Assembly: GCF_958295425.1 (NCBI RefSeq)
Contig: NC_081143.1
Span: forward strand, 24,927,586-24,991,585
Source: Solea solea
Taxonomy: Eukaryota; Chordata; Actinopteri; Pleuronectiformes; Soleidae
Reading direction: 5' to 3'
Length of the DNA: 64,000 nt
This document shows positions 11,574 to 24,900 of this stretch, one piece after another. Numbering within the stretch: the first letter of the stretch is position 1; every line of letters begins with the position of its first letter. The translations under genes were made by a program, and so were the position numbers. The notes beneath the pieces are model-generated. The model was not told the DNA's origin and ran no database searches. It was given only the letters and a program-made list of their open reading frames with translations.

Positions 11574-12233
11574 AGTGATGTGTCGTTCGTGAACAATTCG
11601 TTCAAAATGAACTCATCTTTTATATGACTCGGGAGTAATGAGTCATCTCAGTGAGTGATTCGGTCATTTTCATGCAGTACCTTCCTTCGCCACATGGCAG
11701 GCAGCTGCATAAGTTCAGTCAGCAGAACAGGAAACAGAAATGATTAGTTCAGGACTGACTCAACTGAGTGGTTCGTTCGTTCATTTTCATGCAGTACCTT
11801 CCTTCGCCACACGATGGCAGGCAGCGGCATAAGCTCAGCAGGAAAGGAAACAGAAATGATTAGTTCAGGATTCACTCAACTGAGAGAGCGTCCATCCTCA
11901 GGTCACGTGACAGCTACCTAGAGAGGATACAGGACACAAGTCACTTGTCACTTTATTGAGGTGTGTATTTGCTTTCCTGGGGTTTCATATGGTTTGAATT
12001 GCTTGTGGCATTTTGTTTATTAAACTTTGTCAGCTGAAGCAAACGATGTGGCCTACAGTGTTAAGTGTTTGAGAACCGCGGTCTTTTTTACAATGCCCAC
12101 AAGAGGGATACAGCGCCACCCGCTGTAAAAATGAACGAAATGAACGAAATGACTTAAAAAAAGATTAGTTCAATTTACTGTCAGAGAGTAAAAGATCCGA
12201 GTCAGTAAGAAGAGTCGAACTTCCCATCACTAG
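11574..12233. mobile_element. hAT-like non-autonomous element with 8-bp target duplication
   Basis: TTGTAACT occurs immediately outside both ends (11566-11573 and 12234-12241), the 8-bp duplication expected for hAT transposition. The ends are imperfect inverted repeats (AGTGATGTGTCGTTCG on the left; CGAACTTCCCATCACTAG on the right). The inside has a direct duplication of about 115 bp sharing 'tttcatgcagtaccttccttcgcc' and 'cagaaatgattagttcagga' blocks. No transposase frame is seen. Confidence 0.75.
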
Positions 12234-12235
12234 TT

Positions 12236-12540
12236 GTAACTCTAACTCTAACCTTAACCTAACCACAATTCTAATTTAGCCTTAAACTTAACTAAATGCC
12301 TCACTTTCTGCCTCATGTGGACCAGGTTTTTGGTCCCAATGAGGATTACTTTACCTGGCAATGTCAGCATGTATGCCAGGACTCAAATCTCCTGTTCATA
12401 AATTGTAGAGATAACACACTAGCAACCATTTACACAGTACGTACAGTTTCTGCTCTACAGTATATTCTCCACTCACACATCTCCATCTTTAGTCTCACTT
12501 AAATGATATATTAAAACACTCACTCGTATTTGCAAAAAAC
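12236..12540 (+). repeat. CCTAACC-rich dispersed repeat, second copy
   Basis: 'taaccttaacctaacc' text followed by 'gtggaccaggttttggtcccaatgaggatta', matching 31920-32030. It directly follows the hAT-like element, which seems to have inserted into it. Confidence 0.45.
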
Positions 12541-12654
12541 AAACCCTCCATAAACCCACTACTTTTGGAATGTAATGAGGTATAAGATGGCGTTTCAGAA
12601 ACACAGAAGTTACAGACCCTAGATTTAATTGTGTTTACATTGTGCTGAGTCACT

Positions 12655-12925
12655 GTGACAGCAGCTGACGTCATTCTCTGATCAAAATCATGTTTACTTT
12701 CCCCCCGCCCATTCCATAACTTACACGTGACCGTGAACGCACCATTCTCGGCTCTTATTGTGGAACTCTCGCTTCCTGTTGTCTCCGCACCGTTGCTCCA
12801 AACGCAGTCCGTCAGTCAGTCTGTGTGTGTGTGTGTGTGTGTGTGAACGACTCTCTGTGAAACAAGCGCTTTTTCTCCGCACTTTAAGTGCAACTTGATC
12901 GGAGTTTGCGCTGCGCGTAAAAGCC
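12655..12925 (+). promoter_or_regulatory. Probable ncf4 promoter and 5' UTR region
   Basis: A perfect CRE palindrome (TGACGTCA, 12666-12673), an E-box (CACGTG, 12724-12729) and an ETS/PU.1-type core (CTTCCTG, 12772-12778, GGAAG on the other strand) lie within 260 bases of the start codon, in the only GC-richer stretch upstream of ncf4. In mammals PU.1 drives the phagocyte oxidase genes, so the ETS site is in keeping. A TG microsatellite (12821-12844) lies between these sites and the ATG. The transcription start is not known. Confidence 0.45.
12821..12844. repeat. TG microsatellite in ncf4 5' region
   Basis: An uninterrupted TG run of about 12 units, 80 bases before the start codon. Confidence 0.9.
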
Positions 12926-15900
12926 ATGTCGCTGCTGCAGCAGTTACGCGATGAAAGGTGAGTGAAATAGTGGATGTAAAATAGAGTAAAAATCCACCTT
13001 TACTTGCTTTATATACACTTGTTATGTATAAACTGTGCAGCAGTTTTATAGCACCTGTAGGTTTTTGTGATGATGTTATTTTTATGCACTGAATCCAATC
13101 CAACTTTATTTGTAAAACACTTGGAAACAACCACAGTGAACCAACGGAATAAATAAATAAATAAAAGACACAATAAATAAAAGGCATGGAAGCTCACGAG
13201 AGGTGATATGATACATCTAAAACAACTCAAATAAATTAAAAGACATAAAAACGTGAGGATAAAAACCACAACACACACACATGTTGGACATTCATGACTT
13301 GAGGGGACATTGCATTGACTTACATTCATTTCCTGGAGACTTACTCTAACCTTAACCACAATTACTACTGGCCTAATCCTAACGCTAACCTCAACTTAAC
13401 CTTAAAACATATCTTCACTTTAAAATGTAGTCATTTAGGTTGTGGGGACTTGATTTTTGTCCCCACAAGGAAGACAAGTCCCCATAATGTGACTGTGTTA
13501 ACAGTTTTAGGTCCCCACAACATTGGTAATACCCGCTCACTCAAATGTAGCCTAAATTGTGTTTATATTTATTTTATACAAACAATACTCAAATAAATGA
13601 AGATGAAATTGAAATGTGTTTGTTTTGGTTGCGATGGCTACATCGGGACTTTTTCAACTCAGTCAATAACAATAATTGTCGTACGTTAAAGATCCATAAA
13701 CTGTTAAGTCAAAGTGTGTTTTTGTCGTGTTTCTGTCGCACAGCGACTTTGATCAGCTTCCCAATGACATCCCCATCAGTGCCACCATCGCCGACATCGA
13801 GGAGAAGAGGGGCTTCATCGACTACTTTGTACGTTTTTAAAATCCACATGTTCATAGACATGTGAAGGGCACAAAGTTTCTCATGTAAGTTCCTCTGTTT
13901 CAGAAATTCGCAATTGAGGTGAAGACTCGAGGAGGCAGCAAGTATCTGATCTACAGGAGGTACCGAGAGTTCCTGAGCCTCCACCAGATCCTCGACTCCA
14001 AATACACACCTGAGGATTCAGAGAAACATGGTCCTAACACCTGCATCCTGCCTTCTCTCCCAGGTGAGTGCGCAGCATATATGTAACTGATAACACTGTG
14101 TGACCAGCTCAACATCAGGTTTCACATAGTTTAAATACTCAGGTGTAGCTGACTACGGTTGCAGCAACAAGTAAGAGTGATTCTCCAAACTGAGGTTATT
14201 ATCCAGTGAAGGGTGGATACTGTTATGTGGGTCATTCAGTGATTGAAAGGACTAAGAGCTCCAGAAAAACAGGAGCAGAACCTGGTTTGTACCCAAATCA
14301 TGTCATCACACACTATGTTGATGACATGTGTTACATGCAAGCGCACTTCCTGTTTTTGTTTAAAGTTGCAGTGATAGTTTGTTTTGTGATTTTTCTTTCA
14401 TTCGCTTCAAGTGAACCAAATGCACCGTTTCGAATTGACTTCTGAAACGTTTCGTCTGCACTTCTTTGTTTTTGCAGACATCTTGCTTTACTAGGACAGT
14501 GTTCTAGTTGCCTCCATCTTGTCTTCGTCACGGTCTTTGTGCATCGCAGAAATGTTGTTGGACCAAACGAGATGTAAATGCGACAAATCTGTATTTTAAG
14601 TAGGAATCCTGATATTGTCTATTAAATGCAGCGTTCTTTTTCTAGGAAGTCAAAAACTCTTCTTCTTCTTCTGTTTTTACTAATTTTTGCTAGTTTGTAA
14701 GCTACATTTTTGACGTACCATATCACTTGACCTAGACAAGCGTTTTTTTCAAAATAAAAGATCTTTCAGACTCTGATAATCAATAAAATGTCTTTCTGTG
14801 GGCCCGGTGGCGGCCCGGTGGCGGCCCGGTGGCGGCCCGGTGGCGGCCCGGTGGCGGCCCGGTGACGCTGTTGCCCTGTTGTTGACTGATAAAAGTGAGG
14901 GAGCCTGTTTTGCCAAGAGCATGTACTGGTTTGTAACACGTAACAAGCTCTTACTTTTACGTTTGGCAACTTTTCTAACCTGCAAGAGTTTGTGTCTCAT
15001 AGATTATAACAATTATAACATGATTTATGGCACATTATGATACATAAAGATCTAACTAAACTAATAACCTGGAGCTATTAGTCGGTATCGTTTGCAGTAT
15101 TGTAATCACTAATTAATGAACTTCAGGTTCAATGTTTTTATCTCTTTTGTGTATTTCCTAAAATATTACTTTATGGCATTAATTATTTAGATAGTTTGAG
15201 TTTTTTTTGATGAAAAGATAAGTCCTAACAGTAATGGATTGTGGGGTATTTTGTAAAAATGGCAGAAGTGAGTCAGCGAAGCTGCTCTAATTTCCTCTAA
15301 CTTTCACCTTCAGATGCAAACTCACTCTGCTCTGCTTCGTGCATATGGAGAGGAACTGAGTGCATCTGTGGTGACAGCTGGCTGCATGTTTAGTTTTTTT
15401 CCTCCAAAGAGCTGGAAAAAGTGAAACTGTAAAAGCACCTAAAGCCACTGTATATGTAGGTTTGACTTCATAAATCATTTCTTTGCTCATTCAAAGACAC
15501 ATTTCCCACATATCAAATCTGTTTAATTGATATAATTCTTATCGTAGGTCTAAAATTTAGTATTGAAATTTAGGCCAAATTAGGTGTTGGAGTATAGTGA
15601 CAACAAATTCTAGGCAGATCCGTCCATTGTCTACCGCTTAATCATCTACATCAGTTTGTGCTATCGGAAAGCTGAGAAAGTTGCACGTCAAAACAAACGT
15701 GTGGTTATTACAGATTTTCACTCGTGCTGTTGCAGGAAACCGGTGAATTGGCGTCTTTGTCGCCAGAGAGGAGAGAATTTGATGAACACCTGTGCATAGT
15801 TTCCATTTTTTGGCCCGTTTGAGAGACACAGAAATATTGAGAGACTAAAAAAAAATAGTGATTTATACTATTCAAATTTATCACGCAAAATCTGCAGTGT

Positions 15901-18900
15901 TTAAATTGTTAAAACGGTATTTTAACATGCAGTAAATGGTAAATAACTGCCAGATATTGGAAGTTATTCTGGAAAAATTGGCAAAAGCACTTAATTGTCA
16001 ACTATTTTGAAGCTTTTTTTCATGATTAAAACAAGATTTCTGATTGTTCCAGCTTCTTGAATGTAAATATTTCCTATTTTCTTTGCTCCATATAACAAAG
16101 ACATCATTTAAATTGAATTGTTTTGGTTTGTGGACAAAACAAGACATTTGAGAACATCTTCATTTCCAGGTTTGACAAACACTGATCAACATTTTTTAGC
16201 GTTTTCTGACATTTTGTGGACCAAACAATGACTTGAATAATTGAGAAAATAATCGACAGATTAATCGATTATGAAAATAATCGTTAGTTGCAGGACATTC
16301 TCTGGTGCTTTTAAGGTTAAAATAAGTAAAAATAATAAAATAAGCTGCTGTAAGACATACATCTACAAAAGATCAATAAAAATGCTTAAATAAAATCCAA
16401 AAAAACTAAAAACAAGTTGGTAAACACACTTCCTTTGCAGAAGATCATCTAGAGTATCCTTACTCTTCTGCATGGAGGACTGCATACATTTGATCAAAAA
16501 GAGAAATAAATCTGTTAGAGAAGAGTTAAGAGAAGGTTAAGGAGAACTTAACTTAGTCCTCAACATTACTACTTAAACTTCAACATGCCAGGAATGCAAA
16601 ACAGTCTAAAATTGAAAGAACGATACATTCAAACTTCTGTGTCTTTGTCTTTTAACATGAACATGTTGTAGGTGAGGGACTGGGAATGTAAAACTGTAGG
16701 CAGTAATGCCAAGAACACACACACACACACCCTCATCTTAACGACTTCAGAGGACGTAACAGTGACTCATATCAATCTCTTTCTCCAACTTCCTCCAACC
16801 CTAACCATAACTACTTGGCTAAATAGATTTTAATCATTCACAGGGACAGTGTTTGTGTTTCCCACCGAGAGGAAAACTGCCCATGATGAGCATATAAACA
16901 GATGTTGGTCCTCACAACACAAGCATTACCATGTCACAACAAAACACCTCACCCTGTCCTCATCTCACCCAAATCAGTGGCCCCAAACCGTCCACTCAGA
17001 GCCTTAATTGGACCTTTTAACGGTGCAGATGTTGGCGTCCAGCCTCCGATAATCGAAACGGACACTGACGGCGGCTCCTCGACAGATAGACTTATGGGGA
17101 AAAGAATGAGCTGCCGGGAGAAAAAAAAACAAGCGGACAAACACAAATAAACGGCGGCTTTTCCAATAACTGAGGCCCAGATATACGCCGTCAAGTGAGA
17201 ATCCTGTATGTCTTGTGACTTGGGAAGATTAGATTGTCTGATAAGCCTCTGTCCAATCCTTTGAGTTAGCATCCATTTAGGATTTCAGTCTCATATTTGC
17301 CGGCATCTGTCTGCTCGGAGTCTTGATTGGCGCCCCCCAGCTCTCGGACTGGTTATTGCACTCACTGACTCGTTGTAATTTATACTTCTGTTTGATTGCG
17401 GCCAGTGCAAACACATTCTCCCGCCTCTTAATCTTCTCTAACAACGGCTCAGTTCCAGGCCAGTGACTTGTTTTCCCCCCGGATCTCAGGCCATCAGATG
17501 TCCAGACACGCTCTGTTGCTTGTCATCGTGTGACTTTATGCCGTGCTGCTGTTCCCAGTTGCAGTTGCAGCCGGGAAGAAGTGAAACAAATAACAGCATG
17601 AGTGGGTATCACTGTTGGAAATAATAAATCATCCTGACATTCCCATAAATTGAGCTGCTCTCTTGAGCAAAGAAATGATCCTTGCTTTCACTCTTTATGC
17701 ATCCCTGTAGTTTAATCAGGAGTTGTATTACCGTTTCTTACCACAAAAACTTATTATCATCCGTCCTGAGACATCTGATTGCGTGCAGATTCAACTGTTC
17801 ACACTTGGCAGAACACAATGTGATCTGGATCTGGCATCACTCACTCACCTTGTATTTAATTACACACATGTTTCGTGAGAACAAAATAATGTCTTTAACG
17901 AGTCTGTGACTGTACAGATGTATCTGATGTCAGTGTTTGTTGTTGTTTTTTTGTAATTTGTTGTCGTCTGAATTTAAGGGTTCAGTCTGTAAAATTAGTG
18001 ACATTTTATGGTGAGAAAGAAGATTGTAAAAAAAACAACCTTTTACTTCTGCTTGAGTAATTATCATCTTAAAGTAACAGTACTTTTACTTGAGTAATTA
18101 TTTTGGCTACTCTTAGGGTGTCTGTCTGTCATGGGCGGAGCCTGTCTACCTCCGCCCTGACCTTACCATACCATTTTACTCTGGTATTCCAAAGGAACGG
18201 TTGGTGTAGTGGTTAGCACTCTTGCCTGGGGTTCGAGACGTGGGTTTTCTCTGGGTTCTCTTGCAGTCCAAAAACTATGTCAATTGGGCCGAGCGTGTGA
18301 GAGTGCATGGTTGTTTGTCTGTATGTGGCCCTGCGATGGACTGGTGATGTGTCCAGGGTGTGACCCCGCCTTTCGCCCTACGTCAGCGGAGATTGGCACA
18401 GCACCCCCTGTGACCCTCCTGTCACTGGGATTCATTCATCAGCCCCCACATTAGGAAGGTGTGGACATTATTATGATCTTGTGTGTTCTCTAGTTACATT
18501 TTACTCATCCGTCTCGTCTTTGCGGTGCACCTGCGGTGGAGCTGACGGCTGGAGCTCTGCCAAAAAACTGGATCTGATCCATTAAAACAAGGCATCTGCT
18601 GTTCTCTGATCCTCTCTTCTCACTCAGGTCTCTTTTTAATGTGAATATAATGTATTTTTTTGATATCTCATTGTGACTTTACTATATTGGGAAACACATT
18701 TCTGATTTAACATGTGCCACTGAGGCGTTTGCTAGATAATGGATAAGATCTGAGGGGTTTAATCTCACGGCCAGATTTCATCAAGAAGGAGAGAGAGAGT
18801 AAAGACAGAGGTGTAGAAAAAAGCTAATGGAAAAGGATCGTTTTTGATTCAGGGGAAAACACAATGGAGAATATCTTTGTTTTGATTTTATTGTAGATAT

Positions 18901-21900
18901 TTCACTGTGTTGTCCCCCTGACTATTGTGGGGTGTTAAAGTCACCTCACATCTTACAGTAACAGAAATAGAACCCTCGACGGCGAGATGGATTTCAAAGT
19001 CAAAGGAACATTTGTTCCAGTGAATCCGGAGATGAATGAATGATTCATCAGTTAAGGTGAATGAACAGGTGAATTTTTGATTGACTGCAAATGATTGAGT
19101 GAGAGATGTAGTGAATGAGATGAGAGGGGGCTGAATATTGTGGCCTGGGTTGTTAAGACTGTGCTAAATCTGATTTAACTGCACTGGGGTGTCCTTGGAT
19201 GAATTGCGGCGGCACCGGATGTAGATTTTTGACTAGACTTGGTTTGATATTATTGATAAAGAGAGTAGAGAGAGCCCAATTTCACCTTAGGGCTGAAAGT
19301 ATTACTTGATTTATCGATTATTAATCAATTACTAAATGAATCGTCAAGTTGTATTGATTATCATTTAACTTTCAGCTTCTTAAATGTGAATATTTTCTGG
19401 TTTCTTTGCTCCATATAACAAAAAAGACATTTGAGAACATCATTATTTCCAGGTTTGATAAGACACTGATCCACATTTAACCATCACAATGACTCCAACG
19501 CTGTTAAATTAGGGTGAAAACCACAAAATAACACATTTGAACATTCATGTTGATAAAAAAAATTCACTGGCATAGATTTTATTTGATTTTGTCGAGTAGC
19601 GCTATAATCTGTTTTTTCCCGGTGTCCCTGCTGGCAGCCATATTTTTGTGAGCAGGGGCCTCCTTGGCTTCTGAGGGATGTAGTAACAGCATGTAGTAGC
19701 AGGGTTTATGCATGGCACAGTCGGCTATATATGAATGAATGAATGAATGAATGAATGATTATATGCTATTGATTCACAAAAGGGTAAAATGTGCGCTGCA
19801 TTTCAATAGGAACCTAGCTTGTGCGTGACTATATTGTACAAACACACTTCAAAAGACAGGAACTATCACTTTCACTTGGAATGAAAATGACAAAATAACA
19901 GTAACATCAGAACCAAAAACAAATAAAAATGAACAAATAGCAGTTGTTAAAATGTAGTTTTAGTGCATACTCTGCAAGCTAAAGTTATGCTTGGTGGTGC
20001 TCATGTACTACTACTGTTGAATCAGCTGTATAGCATAGGGCAGAACAGTCTCTTTAACTCTTTAACCCTCAGGGTTTTGGTTTTTTTTTAGTGTCTTGTT
20101 ACCACATCCAGACACTTTCATTTTTCTTCTGTAAATACAGTACCACTTTATACTGATAATGTACCAGAGTAGGTGTTCACTCCTGCATGGAAAAACACCA
20201 GGTAAAAGATATTCTCATCTAGATTTGCATATGGAATAACGCCATAAATTTACACTTTTCCACAGAAACCACATCTTATCTATCCAAGAATAATAGCAGA
20301 ACAGGAGCTATGTGTGGGGGTTCGGTTTCTTGCCCCAGTGACGACCTTGTAGTTGTAAGGCGACCCGCCCTACCTGCCGATTCACGGCCACCCTACACAG
20401 TATATAATGCACAGGCGTGTTGTAACATGACATGACCGACACTTTTCGTGGGTGCTTTTGTGTTGTCGGTCGTACTCTGACCCTGTTTGCAGGCGTCTCA
20501 CTTTACTCGCTCAGTGTTGCTGTTGTCCCCCGTTAACAAAAAAACCTGACCCTTTATTTTTTTGTGTGTTTTATATATCTTTTAGAAAATATTTTACTGT
20601 ATCTGAGCAAAGGAAAGGAAAAAAGTCTGGTACTGCCCTGCAATCACACTCTGAGGTTTAAATTTTGAATTTCAAAGTATTTCAATGACTGTCCGATAAA
20701 GGGTTACAGTAATTGTGGGAACTTCTGTGACAATGGCTTGATTGTAACGTGAAGACATTTGTTTCCATTTAACAAGCTCAAGTTGTGCATAGGTTTCCTT
20801 GTCAAGTGCAAATATAAAGTAAATGGATCACTTGTTTTTAACATTATGCTGTAATTCTGACCTGTGCTCTAAAACTCTTCTTCATTTCTCATCAGGAAAA
20901 GTCTTCATTGGAAACAAGAAGGAAATTGCAGAGAGCAGAATCCCTGAACTCAACGTGTACATGAAGGTAATCACGTGTAACGCTTTGCGCAGTGAAAGTG
21001 TTTAATTTAGTACCAAGGAAAAGAATTGTTGGCACGCTCTGTATCTTCTGCAGCGTGCAGTGCGGTAAAGCCTACAGCTTGGTGGGCTGAGTGATGCTGT
21101 AGGTGGATAAGCACTGACTTGGATATTTGAGCGGTAGTATGCTGATGGAGCTCAACGCGTAGGCGTTGCTGCTCCCCTCTCTTTGCTCTAACCTGTGCCC
21201 ACATCACGTCTGACTGACTGTAGTTGTGCGACTTTTGACATGTTTCAGCGTTGCTCCATCGCTAAAAACACGATCAGGTTCTCTCTTTCTCCCACTCACT
21301 CACTTCTCTTTTCTGCTTTACTCTGTTTTTTTCCCCCCCACCACCACAACCTACATGGTTCTCACTTTGCCACACTCTCTTGCCTTGCACTTGTAATCTT
21401 TCTCGCTTCATCTCTCTCATTCTCTTTTTTCATCCGCTTCTTCCATCCATCTCAACGTGAATCACCCACCACCTTACTTTTCCTTCATTTCTTCCATCAC
21501 CCCTCTGGTCTTTACTTCATCTTATCGCTCATCCCATCTATAATTACCCCAATGTTATTTGTAGAGTGCCAATTCACAACTAACAGAACTATTATTATAG
21601 AGAGAGACCCAACAGTAACACAATGAACAAGCGCTTGGCAAAAAAAACTGCCTTTTAAAGCAAAACTTTGTTAGTCTGGTTGCTTTTTAGACTTTTTCTC
21701 TAAGGAGCTCCCCCTACAATTTCGGAGTAAACATTTTTACATCATCATAGATCTTTATCCTTTCATTTTCTACAGCCTTCATCATCCTGATTGTTGTAAA
21801 AACTCACAGATAATGCTCCCCTTTTCTGCCCATGGGCATTTGGTTTCAACGGAGCCGGCAAACACAAGCCGTGGAACCATGCCCATGCCGGTCGGCATCC

Positions 21901-24900
21901 ATTTTGCATACTTGTGCGTGTTTCCTCTTCCACGCTTCCTCCGACAAAGGTTTTCTCTGCTTCTTTTTGAATGTTTAAAATAACTTAATATCACTGCCTC
22001 GATCTTATAGCTACTTTTTGTCTTGGGTGTGTGTGTGTGTGAGACCCAAGACCTCGCAAGACCTCCTGGTTTTGAGGACTCCGGTTAACCCTAACCCCTC
22101 CGGGTAACCCTAACCCTAACCCAGCCCTGATTTGACTGGTTTTCTGGGGAGTGGAGACAACAATAAGTCATTTAACCATAAATCACAATGACTCTGAAGC
22201 TGTTAAATGAATCAGACTTAAAAGTGTATGACCGTCTGCTTTGACCAGTTGGGGTAGGAGAGAGGAAACAAAGGACGGTAAGGGAAGGAGTGTAATGAGG
22301 GAGAGGAGGGTAGAAAGGAGAGAAGAAGCTAGAGCAGAGGAACAGTTGTGCAACAGGTGTATGTGAGAATGGTATCATTAATAACAATAATCATCATCAG
22401 TATCATCTTCATCATCTCGCCCCAAATGCCATCTGGGATTGGATTCTTGTTCTGCTCCATTTTCCATTTTTCCTCATCTGACTTATGTCATCCTCCCTCC
22501 TCTCTCTCTGCTCTTTCCCAGAGGTTGCTCAGTCTGCCGACATGGTTCCTGCTCGATGAGGATCTCAGGATTTTCTTCTACCAGACGGATCAGGACAGCC
22601 AGCACCAACCACAGGCCCTCAGGCGTCTACGGCCCCAAACGCGCAAAGTGTATGCTAATAAGCTACTAAGCTACTGACACCCTGATTGTTAATATCTCTC
22701 AAAACCATGTTTAGTGCCTTGTTTGTGCCACACATTGTTTCTGTGAAGGCTTCACTTGCACTTGTCTTGGATTAACATCTGAAAATGTAATCCTGGCCAG
22801 AAGCTACAAAAATATCAAACCTAACTTAACAATGTGACTCTTCAATGCAGCCTTTAGAATAAAATATATCAACTTATTTTTTATAAGTAGCTCAAAAAAA
22901 CATCTAATTTCCATAGATTTTCTTGTGTCCTCCTACCAGATGAGCATGAAAATGAGCACATTATGACCAGAGGCAATCTCTCCATGTATCTCTATAATAC
23001 GCCAACCATATTACATGCTCTCTGTTAATTGTATGACTCTATTTCTTTTTTTATAGGTTTCTTTGTTGTGTAGGCAGGTGTTTCCAATGCTCTTTTTCTC
23101 TTTCTTTCTTTAATCTGCTCTGGAAGTAGTCAAAGTCTTCCAAACCTCCATTTGGAATGTCCAAATAACAGTGTACACCAGCCCTTGACGTGACAGGGAT
23201 TTGAACTTGCAACCCTGTGGTTACTAGCCCAATTTCTTTCTGTTTGTCCACGGGCTGCCACAAATACATGATAAATGCTAAGGGATAAACATTAATAAAG
23301 TTATAGTGAACCGGTAAAGTTGCTTTAACACAGATATTTATATTGATTGTTGACATTATCTGTTTAATGGATCATTATGATGAAAACTGAGGACTCTCAG
23401 AATTGGAGGCCGACCATACATAAATTTAGCTTTGAGGAAAAATCCATAGATACTATGGTCTACTTCCTCTTTCATTACACCCGTTATCCCCCCATGTCCA
23501 TGTGGTCAGGTTACACTTGCAGGAGATGTGGTAAACAGCAGACTCTCTCAAGAGGAAATGATGCAAAGGTAGTCTGTTATCACTTCCTCACGGCAGACAT
23601 TCAAAGCACATAACACATGAACTCCACTCTGTCTCTGTTTTTCATACATACACAGATGACAAATGTGATTTCTTTGTTGCATCGAAGCTACTGCAGGCAG
23701 GAATTCTGTGGGCATTATTGATCAATACTTCTTCTGCATCTCTTTGTACAATCTTTACTGATTCCGTAGCATCACTGGAGACTGTGGACCAATCACAGGG
23801 CAGTTTAAATATCATGTTGGCTGTTCCACAACAACTACTCTGCATCCTGGTCCCTTTAGTGGAATCATTGCTACTCTAGCAGCAGCAACAACAGCTTCCT
23901 ATGTTGTAAACAATAAAAAAAGAGACGGCTCTACAAGAGCGTCGGATGGTAAATACAATAAAATGTGTCAATATTAGCAGAGAGTTTCAGAGGGTAAGAG
24001 ATTGCCTTGAGTCATGTGTTGAGTAAACAAGTGTGTCAATCTTTGCTCATCTGGTTTCGGGAGCGCAGCACAGAGAGTTGCCATCCCAAAATAATAGTAT
24101 TTTTCTAGCGATCCTTCCTACGGTTACTAATACTGTCGATCCTTTTAATGATTACATCTGCAGACGATATTAGTTGACTCATCTTGTGTCCGTTTTGTCT
24201 TGCAGGAAGACGGTCAAACCTAAGATGGACCTCTTCTCCTCCCCAAGGGCAGAGGTATGTGTAGTTGTAGTTGCTTTGGTAACAGTCTCCATGGACACCC
24301 AGTGAGAAACAACTTTTTAGTCAAACAACCACGCAGAACGCATTGCATCACCCCCAGAATCATATGATCCTGACACACACACACACACACACACGTTTAT
24401 GCAGCATTTGTAGTGAGGACACTCACTACATCATGTCTAACCTCGTCTGTTAACCATCCAAATGACATGCCTAACCCTAACCCTTACCCAACCAACCTTA
24501 ACCCAATTGTAACCAAAAATGTCCTCACTTTCCCAAAATGTCCTCACTCTTAATGGTTTATACACAGTCCTCACAAAGACATCCATACAAGAACACACAC
24601 ACACACACAACTGCATTACCTTCTCTCGACTGATGTGACAGACAGATCAATGAGGATGACTTTGAGTGTTTTTCACTTTTCCCCTCCTCCCGCTTGTTTG
24701 TGACTTTCGTTGACCTCATCAATAGTTCCTGCCTCGCTTGACTTCACTTTTTTAATTTCTTTATCCATCTCCTTTCACATTAGCCTTCTCTCTCTCTCTC
24801 TCTCTTCCTCCTGGCTTTCTCTTCTCTCCCCCCATCTCTCCCTCCCTTTAAATTTGACCTTGTGTCCTTTTCCTTACCCCGCCCTCTGCGCCTTTTAAAG

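Larger units (their letters stand above)
5961..12650. other. Intergenic region between parvalbumin and ncf4 (divergent)
   Basis: No coding exon is supported here. The region should contain the non-coding first exon and promoter of parvalbumin; I could not identify them. 6200-9100 shows nothing I recognise. 9107-9235 is a SINE fragment, 9250-10800 is AT-rich with no feature, and 10800-12400 is a cluster of repeats described separately. Confidence 0.6.
14064..20895 (+). other. ncf4 intron 3 (6.8 kb), no extra exon seen
   Basis: It holds an 11-bp minisatellite (14801-14865), two related hAT MITE pieces (about 15980-16296 and 19290-19500), a full SINE-like repeat (18199-18440) and a GAAT tetranucleotide run (about 19735-19757). 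Other stretches, such as 14070-14780, 15000-15970, 16300-18170 and 19760-20880, show nothing I can name. Confidence 0.7.
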
